Source: Chlorobiota bacterium (lineage in GTDB: Bacteria; Bacteroidota; Bacteroidia; Bacteroidales; F082). Taken from it: a DNA stretch of 39,775 nucleotides. Under the pieces are notes generated by a model. The model had not been told where the DNA came from, did not search any database, and saw only the letters and a program-made list of their open reading frames with translations. Location: the NCBI GenBank assembly GCA_013151215.1, contig JAADIS010000140.1, forward strand, positions 1 to 39,775, in the 5' to 3' direction. The position numbers were made by a program, and so were the translations under genes. This document shows, in pieces, positions 17,915 through 26,825 of this stretch; position 1 is the stretch's first letter, and every line of letters starts with the position of its first letter.

Positions 17915-20900
17915 CTAAAAATCGAGGCTAAGCGAAAAATAATAAACAGGTTTGTTGATTTTATAATCCTCCACCCCCCATGAAACATCGCCTCTGATAA
18001 AATAACCCAATAGATGTATGCGGGCGCCCATGCCAAATCCGCCGACTATGGGTTCTTTTTGCCTGATGACCGAAATATTAAACGGGCCGTTAGTAATGTG
18101 TTTAGTAAATAGTGCATTTCCGGGGCTGTACGGATTCCATCCCGTCCAGGCCGTCCCAACATCGCCAAAACCCACCAACTGAAAATTCCTCAGGAAGCTT
18201 GAGCTAAGCGGGGTTTTCGAGAAATATTGAAATACCGGGAAACGGAGCTCGGTGTTTATTACGGCAAAACTGTTTCCGTTCCTGACATTTTGGTAAAAAC
18301 CCCTCATATTGGTCGCCAGGGTTTGGTAAGCATAGTTTTGAGTATAGTCAACCGGTGTGTCGGTGCTGAATTTTGCGCCCATCCAATTGTCAACACCGCC
18401 CATATAGTAAATCAAGGGGCTTTTGCCGAAAGAGGTGCTTGCAGCAAATCTGTTCGCCCATATAAAAGAGCGGTGGATCCGTGTATAATGCCTTATATCG
18501 GCACCAATTACAAATAAGTTATACTTGTGGTTGGGATGTAGTATGTCGTTGCGGTTGAAGAGCAGGAACATATTACTGTATTCCGCAAATATTTTGTATC
18601 GCGTTCCAACCAATAGGTTCATTCCCAGCGAACGGGAGTTGTCGAAAATCAATTCGGCCTTGAGGATGCCCCAGTTTGCATACAGGTTGGGTATTTCCAG
18701 GTTTACCTGGTCGGTGGCCATATTAACATACATCTCGTTCTTGTATTGGGCCGTTCCCCTAAGGCTGAGCGCCTCGTTGAAAGGCCACTTTAGCATATAA
18801 AACAGCTCGTGTGTATGAATTCTGGTCAATGCCGTTCCGTTAAAGTTCTCTATGGTGTTCCGGTGAAACACTATTTCCTTGTCCATGCGTTTCTTCAAGT
18901 CGGCATAACTTGCGATATATTCGTTATTAATGAAATTGAAGTTGAAGCGAACGCCGCCCGTAAGCCTGTGGTCTTCCATCAGGTCGGTTATCCCAACCTT
19001 TAGGAAGATATTAAAACCGGGGTTTAAATATATGGGCGACTGGCCACCCGTAAAAGGCTGATAACTAAAATTTATATAATTGAAATCTATTTGCGAAACC
19101 AGGTTGTTTATATAATATGAAGTATAATAATTCCGTCGTTTGGGAACTATGAACTTCCCGTCGGCACTTGTACCGGCAGCAAGGTTCCCCGTTCCGATGC
19201 CAAGCCCGTCATAGGTGGTAATAGCACCGCGCCGCGATATTCTGCCGAGGACTTCTTTGCCGTCGGGATCGGAATAAACCATATAGAACTTCCTGGTCTT
19301 GGGCAAGCTTGCCCAGCCGTTTTCCAGTTTTTCAATTTCGGCAAGCTTTTCCGATATCTCGTTTTTCTTTATTTCCGTTTTGTGCTCCCTTTCATAGTTT
19401 TTTTTCGCAGCGGCCATAAACGAGCTGGTTCTTAACTCCTTTCCCGATGCCGAATCATAGCTTGCCGTGCTTTCCGTAAAAATCTTATAGCGGTTGTTAT
19501 TTAAGATAAGATATGATGTTTTCTTGGCCGTTGCCGATGTGTTTTTATAAATTATGCTGCTATTAAAGTCTGTAATAGCCTTAGTGTTAACATAATATCT
19601 ATAATGAACGGCAGTATCGACCGAAACCACGCTGCTGTCGATATTTGCCAGATAATTATTTACGATCCCGCTTTCGTCGCTCAAATAAGTAATTTTATTA
19701 TAAGCTATTCCTTCTGCCGAATACTCGTTTGCAATTGGTGTTTTGGTTAACCGCTTTAGCAAGGGGTTATGGGTTTTGTAATCGTACAAGAAAAGGTCGA
19801 AGCTGTTGCCGAAGCTGTTAAACCCGTTTTTTTGTTTCCCGATAGTATCGTTAAGCCTGTTCGACGAGAAAACGATACCGGAGGAGTTGTTTATAAAACT
19901 GGGGTTTATATCCGAAGAGATATCATTGGTTATCTTCTCGAAAGAACTTGCCGCAATATTAAAAACAAATATATCGGACTGTCCTTTTTGAACTGCCGAC
20001 ATCACCATATACCTGCCATTTGAGGAATAGGAGAAGTCTGTTATTTTCTGGACTTCATAAAATATCTGCGTGGTGAACGTTTTCTCTTCCAGATCGTATA
20101 AAAGCAATTTAGGTAGGCCTTTCTTCTCTATTAAAATGGCCAAGACCCTTCCGGACGGATGCCATGCCAGCAGCGGATAGCTATAATCGGTTTTGGTGTC
20201 TATCATCACCCCGCCCTTGAGCACCTTCTTTTTTTTGCCGCTCTCCATATCATAAAGCCAAACCTTGTATTTCCCCATTTCGTTGGTGGTATAGGCTAAA
20301 TATTTTCCATAGGGGCTTAGGGTGGGCCTACCAGTAATTTTTTGTTCTTTGTATTTTATGGGAAGCAAATCAGCGGGCAAGTTGCTGTTGTCGGAAAACG
20401 CATCGTATTCCTTTTGATAATAGTCGTGCCACTCGCGCATTAGAACTTTGAACGGCAGACCGATAACATACATAAAACCTTTTTCGATGCTGTTGGTTGC
20501 CGACGTCATGTGTATGATGTTGCTCACGCTCGACTTCCCGTATTTCTCGGCAACGAACTTCCAGAGCGAATGCCCGGCATAAATGGCATCGGGGCCATCA
20601 AGGTTGTTGACTTTTTTATATCTCCCCGAAATTATGCCGTCGCGCACCCTATTGTCGAAGTCCACGTCCCAATCGTCGCTCAAATATGAGATCAGCCCCA
20701 CCTTATACCAATTCGGCAATGAGAAAAAAGTGGAAGTTTTTACCTGTTGGCCCATGGTCCCGCCGAACATCATCTGGTTGAACAACACCTCGGCTATGCC
20801 GGCCCTGATTTGTTTTTGAAGATCCAGGTGATTGCCGTCGAAATAGATCATTACCCGCGAACCGATAATATGTGTTATGCCACCAGTATTGTAATCCTGA

Positions 20901-21187
20901 TCCGACACCAAGCCTATATTGCTCTGTTTCAGGTCAGTAAGTTTGTTGAAGATGATAAACTGCAAGCGTTTGTCAAGACCGCTCTCGATTTTGTCTTCCA
21001 AAAGAGGTATTTCCTGTTGGGCATATTGTGCAGTATATTGGGCAAGTTCTTTTCCGTTAAGGTAAAAATAGGTGTCGAAATCATCAAATTTATAATAGGT
21101 CCATAAGAACTGCTGATACTGCACGCGGTTTTTCCCGAAAGTCATATTCGAGCCATTGTAAAACTGCGAATATGAGGACAGAGGCAT
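17915..21187 (-). CDS. Envelope protein: degenerate peptidase-like domain, PD40 propeller and Omp85-like barrel
   Basis: 1090 residues from the first ATG. Residues about 25-290 resemble the gluzincin/peptidase-MA type seen with such propellers, but the places where HExxH and the downstream EGLAEY motif would be expected read AGIAEVLFNQ and WYKVGLISYLS, so it is probably inactive. Residues about 300-520 contain TolB-like PD40 repeats (RPTLSPYGKYLAYTTNEMGK, AWHPSGRVLAI, FSYSSNGRYMVMSA, NPSFINNSSGIVFSSNR). The C-terminal half is an outer-membrane beta-barrel with an MRGF motif (ATNMRGFYQN), NTELRFPVF and a terminal Phe, as in Omp85 proteins. The upstream in-frame codons encode the true signal peptide (FLPISGFFILCISLMPL, then SSYSQ), but no ATG, GTG or TTG precedes it after the stop at 21287-21289. 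The real start is probably an unusual AUC or AUA near 21248-21268, or an assembly error. Function unknown. Confidence 0.75.
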   Translation of the reverse strand: MPLSSYSQFYNGSNMTFGKNRVQYQQFLWTYYKFDDFDTYFYLNGKELAQYTAQYAQQEIPLLEDKIESGLDKRLQFIIFNKLTDLKQSNIGLVSDQDYNTGGITHIIGSRVMIYFDGNHLDLQKQIRAGIAEVLFNQMMFGGTMGQQVKTSTFFSLPNWYKVGLISYLSDDWDVDFDNRVRDGIISGRYKKVNNLDGPDAIYAGHSLWKFVAEKYGKSSVSNIIHMTSATNSIEKGFMYVIGLPFKVLMREWHDYYQKEYDAFSDNSNLPADLLPIKYKEQKITGRPTLSPYGKYLAYTTNEMGKYKVWLYDMESGKKKKVLKGGVMIDTKTDYSYPLLAWHPSGRVLAILIEKKGLPKLLLYDLEEKTFTTQIFYEVQKITDFSYSSNGRYMVMSAVQKGQSDIFVFNIAASSFEKITNDISSDINPSFINNSSGIVFSSNRLNDTIGKQKNGFNSFGNSFDLFLYDYKTHNPLLKRLTKTPIANEYSAEGIAYNKITYLSDESGIVNNYLANIDSSVVSVDTAVHYRYYVNTKAITDFNSSIIYKNTSATAKKTSYLILNNNRYKIFTESTASYDSASGKELRTSSFMAAAKKNYEREHKTEIKKNEISEKLAEIEKLENGWASLPKTRKFYMVYSDPDGKEVLGRISRRGAITTYDGLGIGTGNLAAGTSADGKFIVPKRRNYYTSYYINNLVSQIDFNYINFSYQPFTGGQSPIYLNPGFNIFLKVGITDLMEDHRLTGGVRFNFNFINNEYIASYADLKKRMDKEIVFHRNTIENFNGTALTRIHTHELFYMLKWPFNEALSLRGTAQYKNEMYVNMATDQVNLEIPNLYANWGILKAELIFDNSRSLGMNLLVGTRYKIFAEYSNMFLLFNRNDILHPNHKYNLFVIGADIRHYTRIHRSFIWANRFAASTSFGKSPLIYYMGGVDNWMGAKFSTDTPVDYTQNYAYQTLATNMRGFYQNVRNGNSFAVINTELRFPVFQYFSKTPLSSSFLRNFQLVGFGDVGTAWTGWNPYSPGNALFTKHITNGPFNISVIRQKEPIVGGFGMGARIHLLGYFIRGDVSWGVEDYKINKPVYYFSLSLDF

Positions 21188-21376
21188 AAGGCTAATGCAT
21201 AAAATAAAAAACCCGCTTATTGGCAGGAATCTCCGAAAAGCCTTATTTATGTAGTTTTTATTGATGATATACTTATTTTTAAGATGCTAAATTAACACAA
21301 ATTCCGAACCATTATTGCATACGATTTTGCTTATTGTTAAATATTTCAAAAAACTATTTAAATTATTAAGAATCAT

Positions 21377-21384
21377 TATTTTTG
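21377..21384 (+). promoter_or_regulatory. Putative -7 box of the MBL-fold hydrolase gene
   Basis: TATTTTTG fits TAnnTTTG and lies 13 bases before the ATG at 21398, giving a very short leader. The -33 region is AT-rich without a clear TTTG. Confidence 0.4.
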
Positions 21385-21397
21385 CAAAAAATTTTAT

Positions 21398-22054
21398 ATG
21401 ATAACAATCAAGAGATTTGCTTTTAATCCTTATCAGGTGAACACTTATGTTTTAAGCGACGAGACCGGCGAGTGCATAATTATAGATCCCGGGATGGACG
21501 GGCTGGACGAAAAGGAACAATTTGACAACTATATAAAAACCAACAACTTAAAGCCCACAAGATTGTTAAACACACATGCCCATATCGATCATATCATTGC
21601 AAACGAATATGTAAGCAGCAAATATAACATTCAGCTTAACGCACATTCCGATAGTGGCAAATTTCTGGACGAGGCCCTGATTTATGCATCTACTTTCGGC
21701 TTGAACATGAGCGATGTGAAGATGATCGACGAAGTTTTGGTTGACAATCAGTTTGTCGAGTTCGGCAATTCAAGAATTCAGGTTTTTGAAACCCCCGGCC
21801 ATGCCGACGGAAGTGTTTGTTTTTATAACAAAGGTGATGGTTTTGTGATTACGGGCGATGTGCTGTTCAAAGAAAGTGTTGGCAGAACCGACTTGAAAAC
21901 AGGTGATTACGATCTGCTTCAAAAAAGTATTTGGGAAAAATTATTTACTCTTCCCGATGAGACGACCGCTTTTCCCGGCCATGGCCCGGAGACAAATATC
22001 GGCTTCGAGAAAATCCATAACCCCTTTGTTGCCATAGGCAAGGATTTGGATTAA
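21398..22054 (+). CDS. Metallo-beta-lactamase-fold hydrolase (glyoxalase II-like)
   Basis: A 218-residue cytoplasmic MBL-fold enzyme. The zinc motif HxHxDH is complete (H60, H62, D64, H65 in THAHIDHI). Further ligands are seen in ETPGHADGSVCFY, in VITGDVLFKESVGRTD (bridging Asp) and in FPGHGPETNIG. The length and short C-terminus fit the YcbL-like group of small glyoxalase II-type thioesterases, which hydrolyse glutathione or other thiol esters; the physiological substrate is unknown. It is a single-gene unit, divergent from the large envelope protein and ending at a terminator facing the GT9 gene. Confidence 0.9.
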   Translation: MITIKRFAFNPYQVNTYVLSDETGECIIIDPGMDGLDEKEQFDNYIKTNNLKPTRLLNTHAHIDHIIANEYVSSKYNIQLNAHSDSGKFLDEALIYASTFGLNMSDVKMIDEVLVDNQFVEFGNSRIQVFETPGHADGSVCFYNKGDGFVITGDVLFKESVGRTDLKTGDYDLLQKSIWEKLFTLPDETTAFPGHGPETNIGFEKIHNPFVAIGKDLD

Positions 22055-22107
22055 ATGTCGAAATGACCCCGGAAGTTTTCAGGAGTCATTGTTCTTGGCT
22101 TAGCATC

Positions 22108-22146
22108 AGGGTGGGCTTTTTGAAAACCTTGCCCCCTTGTTTTTTT
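22108..22146 (+). terminator. Terminator of the MBL-fold hydrolase gene
   Basis: AGGGTGGGC (22108-22116) pairs imperfectly with GCCCCCTT (22131-22138), followed by seven T (22140-22146). A second hairpin without a T-run lies just before it, AATGACCCC (22062-22070) with GGAGTCATT (22082-22090). Confidence 0.5.
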
Positions 22147-22231
22147 GCATATTAACTTTGACATATATTAACCGTTGTAAAAACAAAATAGAATCCCAAT
22201 TAAAAAAACATTAATTTTGAATTAACCCGGA

Positions 22232-23221
22232 TTATTGAAGCAGCATAAGCGAACTCTTGATGATAAATCGCTCATCCTGGTCCAGCATGCACTTAAAATG
22301 ACCTTTGGGGCATTTGTCGAAGCCTATTTTACTACATGGCCGGCATTTTAAACCGCTGACTTCCGATATTACGTATTGTGCTCTTTGTTGTGGGAAATAG
22401 GGGTACATGCCGAATTCAGGTATGGTATTTCCCCACAAGCTGATGATGGGTCTTTTAAACGCTGCCCCAACGTGCATGAGCCCGGTATCGTTAGTTATCA
22501 CAAGCTTTGCCTGCTTTACCAAAGAGGCCGAAGCGTTGATGGAATATTGTCCGCAACAGTTTATTATAAGGTTGCTTGTCGCTGATTTTACCACTTCTTC
22601 CCCCCGCTTTTTATCTTCGGGGCCGCCTATCAGTATTACAGGAAGGCTTAATTGCGATGCGATAGATGCAACCTTCACGGCAGGCATTATCTTTGTAGAG
22701 TGCTGGCCTCCAATAATAAATGCAATATACCCCTTGCTGAGCCCCTTGTTTATGGAAGTAGGTTTCGTATTAAAATTATGCGGCAGATAATATTCGAGGC
22801 CCTTGTTGTCGTTTTCGATATTTAGCGGTTTAACGGCCTCGAAATATCTTTCTACGATATGTTTTTCGGGAAGTTTGTTTATGTGCAAGTTTACCAAAAG
22901 CCATTTTTCGATATTTAATTTCGGGAAACTTGAATGCGGTACTTTTAGGCTTTTAACGAGTTTTACGGAGCGTACGTTTTTCTGTAAATCGACGATAAAG
23001 TCATATTTCTCTTTTTTTAGTTCATCAAGAACTTCCGTGACACTCTTGCTAAAACCTATCGTCTTGCTAATGCGGGGGTTGTTCTTATAAAGATAATGAT
23101 ACCGCTTTTTTGTTAGCGCGTGAATCTCGAAATCCGACTGTTCCTTAATTGCCCTAGCAACCGGACTGGTAAGGACTATGTCGCCAATAGAACTGAATCG
23201 TATGATAAGTATCTTTTTCAA
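22232..23221 (-). CDS. Glycosyltransferase family 9 (heptosyltransferase-like)
   Basis: A 329-residue GT9 enzyme with a TTG start. The N-terminus KKILIIRFSSIGDIVLTSPV is the typical first strand and loop of the ADP-heptose:LPS heptosyltransferase family, and the donor-site region shows ISLWGNTIPEFGMYPY and the preceding VITNDTGLMHVGAAF motif. It should add a sugar to lipid A-core or a related glycan at the inner face of the cytoplasmic membrane; the donor sugar cannot be told. The cluster GLKCRPCSKIGFDKCPKGHFKCM near the C-terminus holds four or five cysteines, common in this subfamily. It is separated from the ABC permease gene by 252 bases. Confidence 0.88.
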   Translation of the reverse strand: MKKILIIRFSSIGDIVLTSPVARAIKEQSDFEIHALTKKRYHYLYKNNPRISKTIGFSKSVTEVLDELKKEKYDFIVDLQKNVRSVKLVKSLKVPHSSFPKLNIEKWLLVNLHINKLPEKHIVERYFEAVKPLNIENDNKGLEYYLPHNFNTKPTSINKGLSKGYIAFIIGGQHSTKIMPAVKVASIASQLSLPVILIGGPEDKKRGEEVVKSATSNLIINCCGQYSINASASLVKQAKLVITNDTGLMHVGAAFKRPIISLWGNTIPEFGMYPYFPQQRAQYVISEVSGLKCRPCSKIGFDKCPKGHFKCMLDQDERFIIKSSLMLLQ

Positions 23222-23410
23222 ACCGGATATTTTTTCTGCAAATTTAATGTATTTAATTAATTCATTATCGAATTTAAATATTTGTACCGGGCAAGCGGGC
23301 GCTTTTTTTATAAAACAACCTGACCCATAGTGTGCAGCATCAATAAAGTTGATTGTCCCGGCCTTGAAAAAACACTCGTCGATTGTTTGCTCGGGCCTGC
23401 TGTTTTTAAA
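23222..23410 (-). other. In-frame open stretch and -7 box upstream of the GT9 gene
   Basis: The GT9 frame stays open for 63 codons upstream of its TTG, back to a TAA at 23411-23413, without any ATG, GTG or TTG. The stretch reads in part DECFFKAGTINFIDAAHYGS and then GCFIKKAPACPVQ, with codon use like a real gene. It may be a decayed gene fragment or chance. TAAATTTG (23246-23239, minus) fits the -7 consensus and would start transcription about 10 bases before the TTG. Confidence 0.3.
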
Positions 23411-23473
23411 TTATTGCCATAACGGCAGCTAATAGCAGTATATGACGTATCTGCACAAGCTTTGAGCTTATGC

Positions 23474-25918
23474 TTACTCAAAATAAAGCGATTTCGACGG
23501 TTTTTCGTGCATTACCTTTCTCGCCCTGATAAAAACAGTTATAAATGCAATTAGCATAACCAACAATATTCCGGCGGCGAATTCCCAAAACCGCATTTTT
23601 ATGCTCAATGCAAACATATCAAGCCACTTGCCAAGCAAAACGTAAACTATGGGAGAGGCAATTATCCCGGCAAGGGCAACAAGCTTTAAATAATCCCTGG
23701 CCAAAAGCATCAAGATATTATTGGCGGAGCCACCAAGCACTTTCCTTATCCCCAATTCCTTAGTGCGCTGCTCTATTAAAAACGACGACAGCCCATAAAG
23801 GCCCAGGCTGGAAATAAATATTACAAAAAGCGAAAAATAGGTGAACAGCGAAAGCATCTTATAATCACCTTTATAAAGGCTCTCAAGCTTTTGGTCGAGG
23901 AATGTATAATGAAGGTATTGGGCGCTGTTATATTTATTCCAAACCTTGGTGATATGCGCGATAACGGTGGCTCGGCTGTTTTCCCTGATTTTTAACAACA
24001 CATAGCGCGCCCGTTTATCCGAAAACATTATCACCAGGGGTTCCACACCTTTATACAAGGACGAAAAACGAAAATTCCCGACCACGCCGATAATCTTGCC
24101 TGAGCTTCCGGTGGTGCTGTGCAGTATGCTGCCTATAATCTTGTCGTCGCCGAGCGTGTCTGCCGCTGCCCGGTTCACTATATATTTCCTTTCTTTTGCA
24201 TGACCCTCATCTTCGCTAAAAGAGCCTCCCTCCAGCAAAGGAATTCCCAATAACTTAAAAAAGTTGCTGCCCACGATAAAAAAGTTCAGCGATTGTATAT
24301 TTGTTGAATCGGAGGTATAATACATCATCCTGCCGCTTGTATATCCGGGCAAGTTGCCTGCCACCGACAACATTTCGATACTGTCGTTATCGGCCAGTTT
24401 ATCGATAAACTCATGGGCCCTTTCGCTGAACGAGGTATCCTGAGGCATATTAATGACCATTACATTCCGGCTGTCGAACCCCAAATCTTGTTTCTTCAAG
24501 AACATCATCTGCTCATACATGATTATGGTGCTGATTATCATGCCAATAGCAACAATATATTGTATTGTTACGAGTAATTTCCGCAATCCGGCAGTAGTAA
24601 ACCTAGCCTTTCCCTCCTTGCTTATAAATAGCTTGTTGCCCTTTAATACATTGGCGGGCTGTAGGTAAGAAAGCACAAAAGCAGGAAAAATACCGCTTAT
24701 CACCGACAGCACTAAGATCATGATGACCAGAAGCAGGCCGAATACTATCCCGTCTTTGGAGAACAAACTGCCAATCAAGGTTAAGTCCTTGCCAACCAAA
24801 ATGTTGAATTGAGGCATCAACAACTCTACCAGCGAAAGGGCAAGTATGAATGCCAGGGTTGTAAGTATTAACGACTCGCTGATATATTGCAAGGACAACT
24901 GCCTTTTTCTCGCCCCCAACACTTTGAACACCCCGATTTCCTTGGCTCGTTTCAAGGATCTGGCCGTTGCCAGGTTCACATAGTTTATCGATGCCGTCAA
25001 CAGTATAAACCCTGCTATTATGGCAAATACGAATAAATATAATTTGTCGATATTCTCAGGGTTGTCGTAGAGCAAGGAAGTGTTGAAATGAACGTCATAA
25101 ATTTCTTCCAGGCTGAAATTCGAATAGCCTTTAATGCTAAGTTCCTCTTGTTCAACATATTTGCGGATCTGATCATTTGTATATTCGTTCAGTTCAAACT
25201 GAAAATCTTTTTTTTGGCGACCGCTTTTTAGTTTCACATAAGTATAGCAGCTCATCCAAAACCAATCGCTTCCAATTATTTTCGTGTCCTCCTCGGGCAG
25301 CGAGTTGATGGAAACTATTGCATCGAAGAAAAGATGCGAAGGCCTGCTTTTCTTTTCGAAGACGCCGGTGATCGTATATTCGCGAATATGGGTTTTAAGT
25401 TTTTTGCCCAAAGCCTTTTCATCGCCGAAGATCATTTTGGAAACTTCGGTGGAAATAACGATAGAGTTTGCTTTGCTGAGCGATGAAAAATAGTCGCCTT
25501 CGACAAAATCAAAGTCAAATATCCTGAAAACATTCGAGTCGCCAAGGGTAATATCGGGAACTTCAAAAACCTCGTCGTTATAGATAAGGGTTGACATGTC
25601 GTTTACATCGGAAGGGTCGGAGAAAAATATTTTTGTTGCGTTATCGACGCCTGCCAGGTTTTTCTCGATTCTGTCGGCAAGCAGAAAAGGTGTCAGCGCG
25701 ACAAATTCACTTTGGTCGTTGAGATTATATTCGGTTGTTATCCTGTAAATTTTATCATAATCCTTCCAATGCCTGTCGTAGCGGAACTCGCTTTGAACAT
25801 AAAGGTAGATAAAGACAAAAACTGCGATCCCCAGGCTCAATCCAATAATGTTCAACAAAGAATACGCTCTTTGCCTATATAAAATTCGAAACCCTATTTT
25901 CAGATAATTTAAAAACAC
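23474..25918 (-). CDS. ABC transporter permease of the MacB/FtsX type
   Basis: An 814-residue permease, a fused double unit of the kind frequent in Bacteroidota. There is one N-terminal helix (about 20-41, LNIIGLSLGIAVFVFIYLYV), a periplasmic MacB_PCD domain, three FtsX helices (about 270-410), a second N-terminal-type helix (about 435-460), a second periplasmic domain and three C-terminal FtsX helices (about 690-800). The motif ATARSLKRAKEIGVFKVLGA, and its repeat RTKELGIRKVLGGS, are the coupling segments that face the ATPase. Such permeases work mechanically with an ATPase to expel peptides, antibiotics or lipoproteins. Its GTG start follows the ATPase stop with no gap (TAG then GTG), so the two are translationally coupled. 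Confidence 0.92.
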   Translation of the reverse strand: MFLNYLKIGFRILYRQRAYSLLNIIGLSLGIAVFVFIYLYVQSEFRYDRHWKDYDKIYRITTEYNLNDQSEFVALTPFLLADRIEKNLAGVDNATKIFFSDPSDVNDMSTLIYNDEVFEVPDITLGDSNVFRIFDFDFVEGDYFSSLSKANSIVISTEVSKMIFGDEKALGKKLKTHIREYTITGVFEKKSRPSHLFFDAIVSINSLPEEDTKIIGSDWFWMSCYTYVKLKSGRQKKDFQFELNEYTNDQIRKYVEQEELSIKGYSNFSLEEIYDVHFNTSLLYDNPENIDKLYLFVFAIIAGFILLTASINYVNLATARSLKRAKEIGVFKVLGARKRQLSLQYISESLILTTLAFILALSLVELLMPQFNILVGKDLTLIGSLFSKDGIVFGLLLVIMILVLSVISGIFPAFVLSYLQPANVLKGNKLFISKEGKARFTTAGLRKLLVTIQYIVAIGMIISTIIMYEQMMFLKKQDLGFDSRNVMVINMPQDTSFSERAHEFIDKLADNDSIEMLSVAGNLPGYTSGRMMYYTSDSTNIQSLNFFIVGSNFFKLLGIPLLEGGSFSEDEGHAKERKYIVNRAAADTLGDDKIIGSILHSTTGSSGKIIGVVGNFRFSSLYKGVEPLVIMFSDKRARYVLLKIRENSRATVIAHITKVWNKYNSAQYLHYTFLDQKLESLYKGDYKMLSLFTYFSLFVIFISSLGLYGLSSFLIEQRTKELGIRKVLGGSANNILMLLARDYLKLVALAGIIASPIVYVLLGKWLDMFALSIKMRFWEFAAGILLVMLIAFITVFIRARKVMHEKPSKSLYFE

Positions 25919-26602
25919 CTAAACTCCCTTCGTAATATTTTCGTTGATTATCTGGCCGTCGAAAAGATGCACGATTTTATGGCTATAAGCAGCATCCGAC
26001 TGCGAATGAGTTACCATTACGATAGTTGTCCCTTCATTGTTCAGCCTGCCTAATATGTTCATGACTTCCTCGCCATGAAGCGAATCCAGGTTCCCGGTGG
26101 GCTCATCGGCAAGAATCAGCGGAGGCTTGGCAACCACGGCCCTTGCAACGGCTACCCTCTGCTGTTGCCCGCCCGAAAGCTGGGCGGGGAAGAGTTTTTT
26201 GCGGTAATCCAGCTCCATGCTGCTTATAACCTCTGCAACTCTTTGGCTGCGCGCCTTGCGCTTCCAGCCCAAATAAATTAGTGGCAGCTCGATATTTTCC
26301 CAGACCGTTAAATCGTCTATAAGATTGAAATTTTGAAAAACATAACCGATATTTAGTTTTCTGAGCAGGGTTTGTTGCTTCTCGCTCAAGGAATACACAT
26401 CCTGGCCAAAGAAGAAATATTTGCCTGAAGTGGCATCGTCAATAAGCCCTAAAAGGTTGAGAAGAGTTGTTTTACCGCAACCGGAAGGCCCCATAATTGC
26501 TATGAAATCACCCTTTTCAACTCTAAAACTGACCTCCTTAAGTGCCACAGTCTCAACACCTTCAGCCCGAAATACCTTTGTTAATCCATTAGTTGCTATC
26601 AT
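25919..26602 (-). CDS. ABC transporter ATP-binding protein (MacB/LolD type)
   Basis: A 227-residue ATPase with Walker A GPSGCGKT (38-45), Q-loop Q90, signature LSGGQ (142-146) and Walker B LILADEP (162-168). It powers the permease encoded next. I chose the ATG at 26600-26602, not the upstream alternative at 26644, because the protein then begins [15 protein letters not shown] as in homologous ATPases, and because the sigma54 promoter at 26665-26650 would start transcription near 26640, inside the longer version. The pair forms a two-gene operon, divergent from an NtrC-type regulator. Confidence 0.93.
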   Translation of the reverse strand: MIATNGLTKVFRAEGVETVALKEVSFRVEKGDFIAIMGPSGCGKTTLLNLLGLIDDATSGKYFFFGQDVYSLSEKQQTLLRKLNIGYVFQNFNLIDDLTVWENIELPLIYLGWKRKARSQRVAEVISSMELDYRKKLFPAQLSGGQQQRVAVARAVVAKPPLILADEPTGNLDSLHGEEVMNILGRLNNEGTTIVMVTHSQSDAAYSHKIVHLFDGQIINENITKGV

Positions 26603-26649
26603 TAACCACAAACTTATGCTAAATCCTTTAATAATTGTTAACAAAGTTT

Positions 26650-26665
26650 AGCTAAGTCCGTGCCA
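26650..26665 (-). promoter_or_regulatory. Sigma54 (-24/-12) promoter of the ABC operon
   Basis: On the minus strand the sequence TGGCACGGACTTAGCT has the invariant GG and GC with 10 bases between them and matches the TGGCACgnnnnTTGCw consensus at all but one fixed position. The predicted start, about 12 bases after the GC, is near 26640, giving a leader of about 38 bases before the ATG at 26602. A sigma54 activator gene lies divergently 224 bases away. Confidence 0.8.
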
Positions 26666-26691
26666 ACAACTATAAATACCGCAATTTCAGG

Positions 26692-26766
26692 CAGATATAA
26701 AATAATATTGTTTATCTGTAACTTATTATGTTCGAAATCGTCCATATTCTTGTACAGGCATGAACA
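26692..26766. promoter_or_regulatory. Candidate upstream activator sites for the NtrC-type regulator
   Basis: Two dyads lie in the divergent region. CAGATA (26692-26697) pairs with TATCTG (26713-26718), and TGTACAGGCATGAACA (26751-26766) matches its own reverse complement at 12 of 16 positions. Their centres are about 65 and 118 bases upstream of the predicted sigma54 start; the second is in the usual enhancer range. Binding is inferred only from symmetry and position. Confidence 0.35.
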
Positions 26767-26825
26767 GATTATAGTAATTTAGTATCATCATTTAGTTGTT
26801 TCATGCTCCAAAATTTTGATTCAAG

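Noticed and set aside
26603-26644. Longer N-terminus for the ABC ATPase
   Set aside because: The predicted sigma54 transcription start lies near 26640, inside this stretch, and the shorter form begins like other ATPases of the family.
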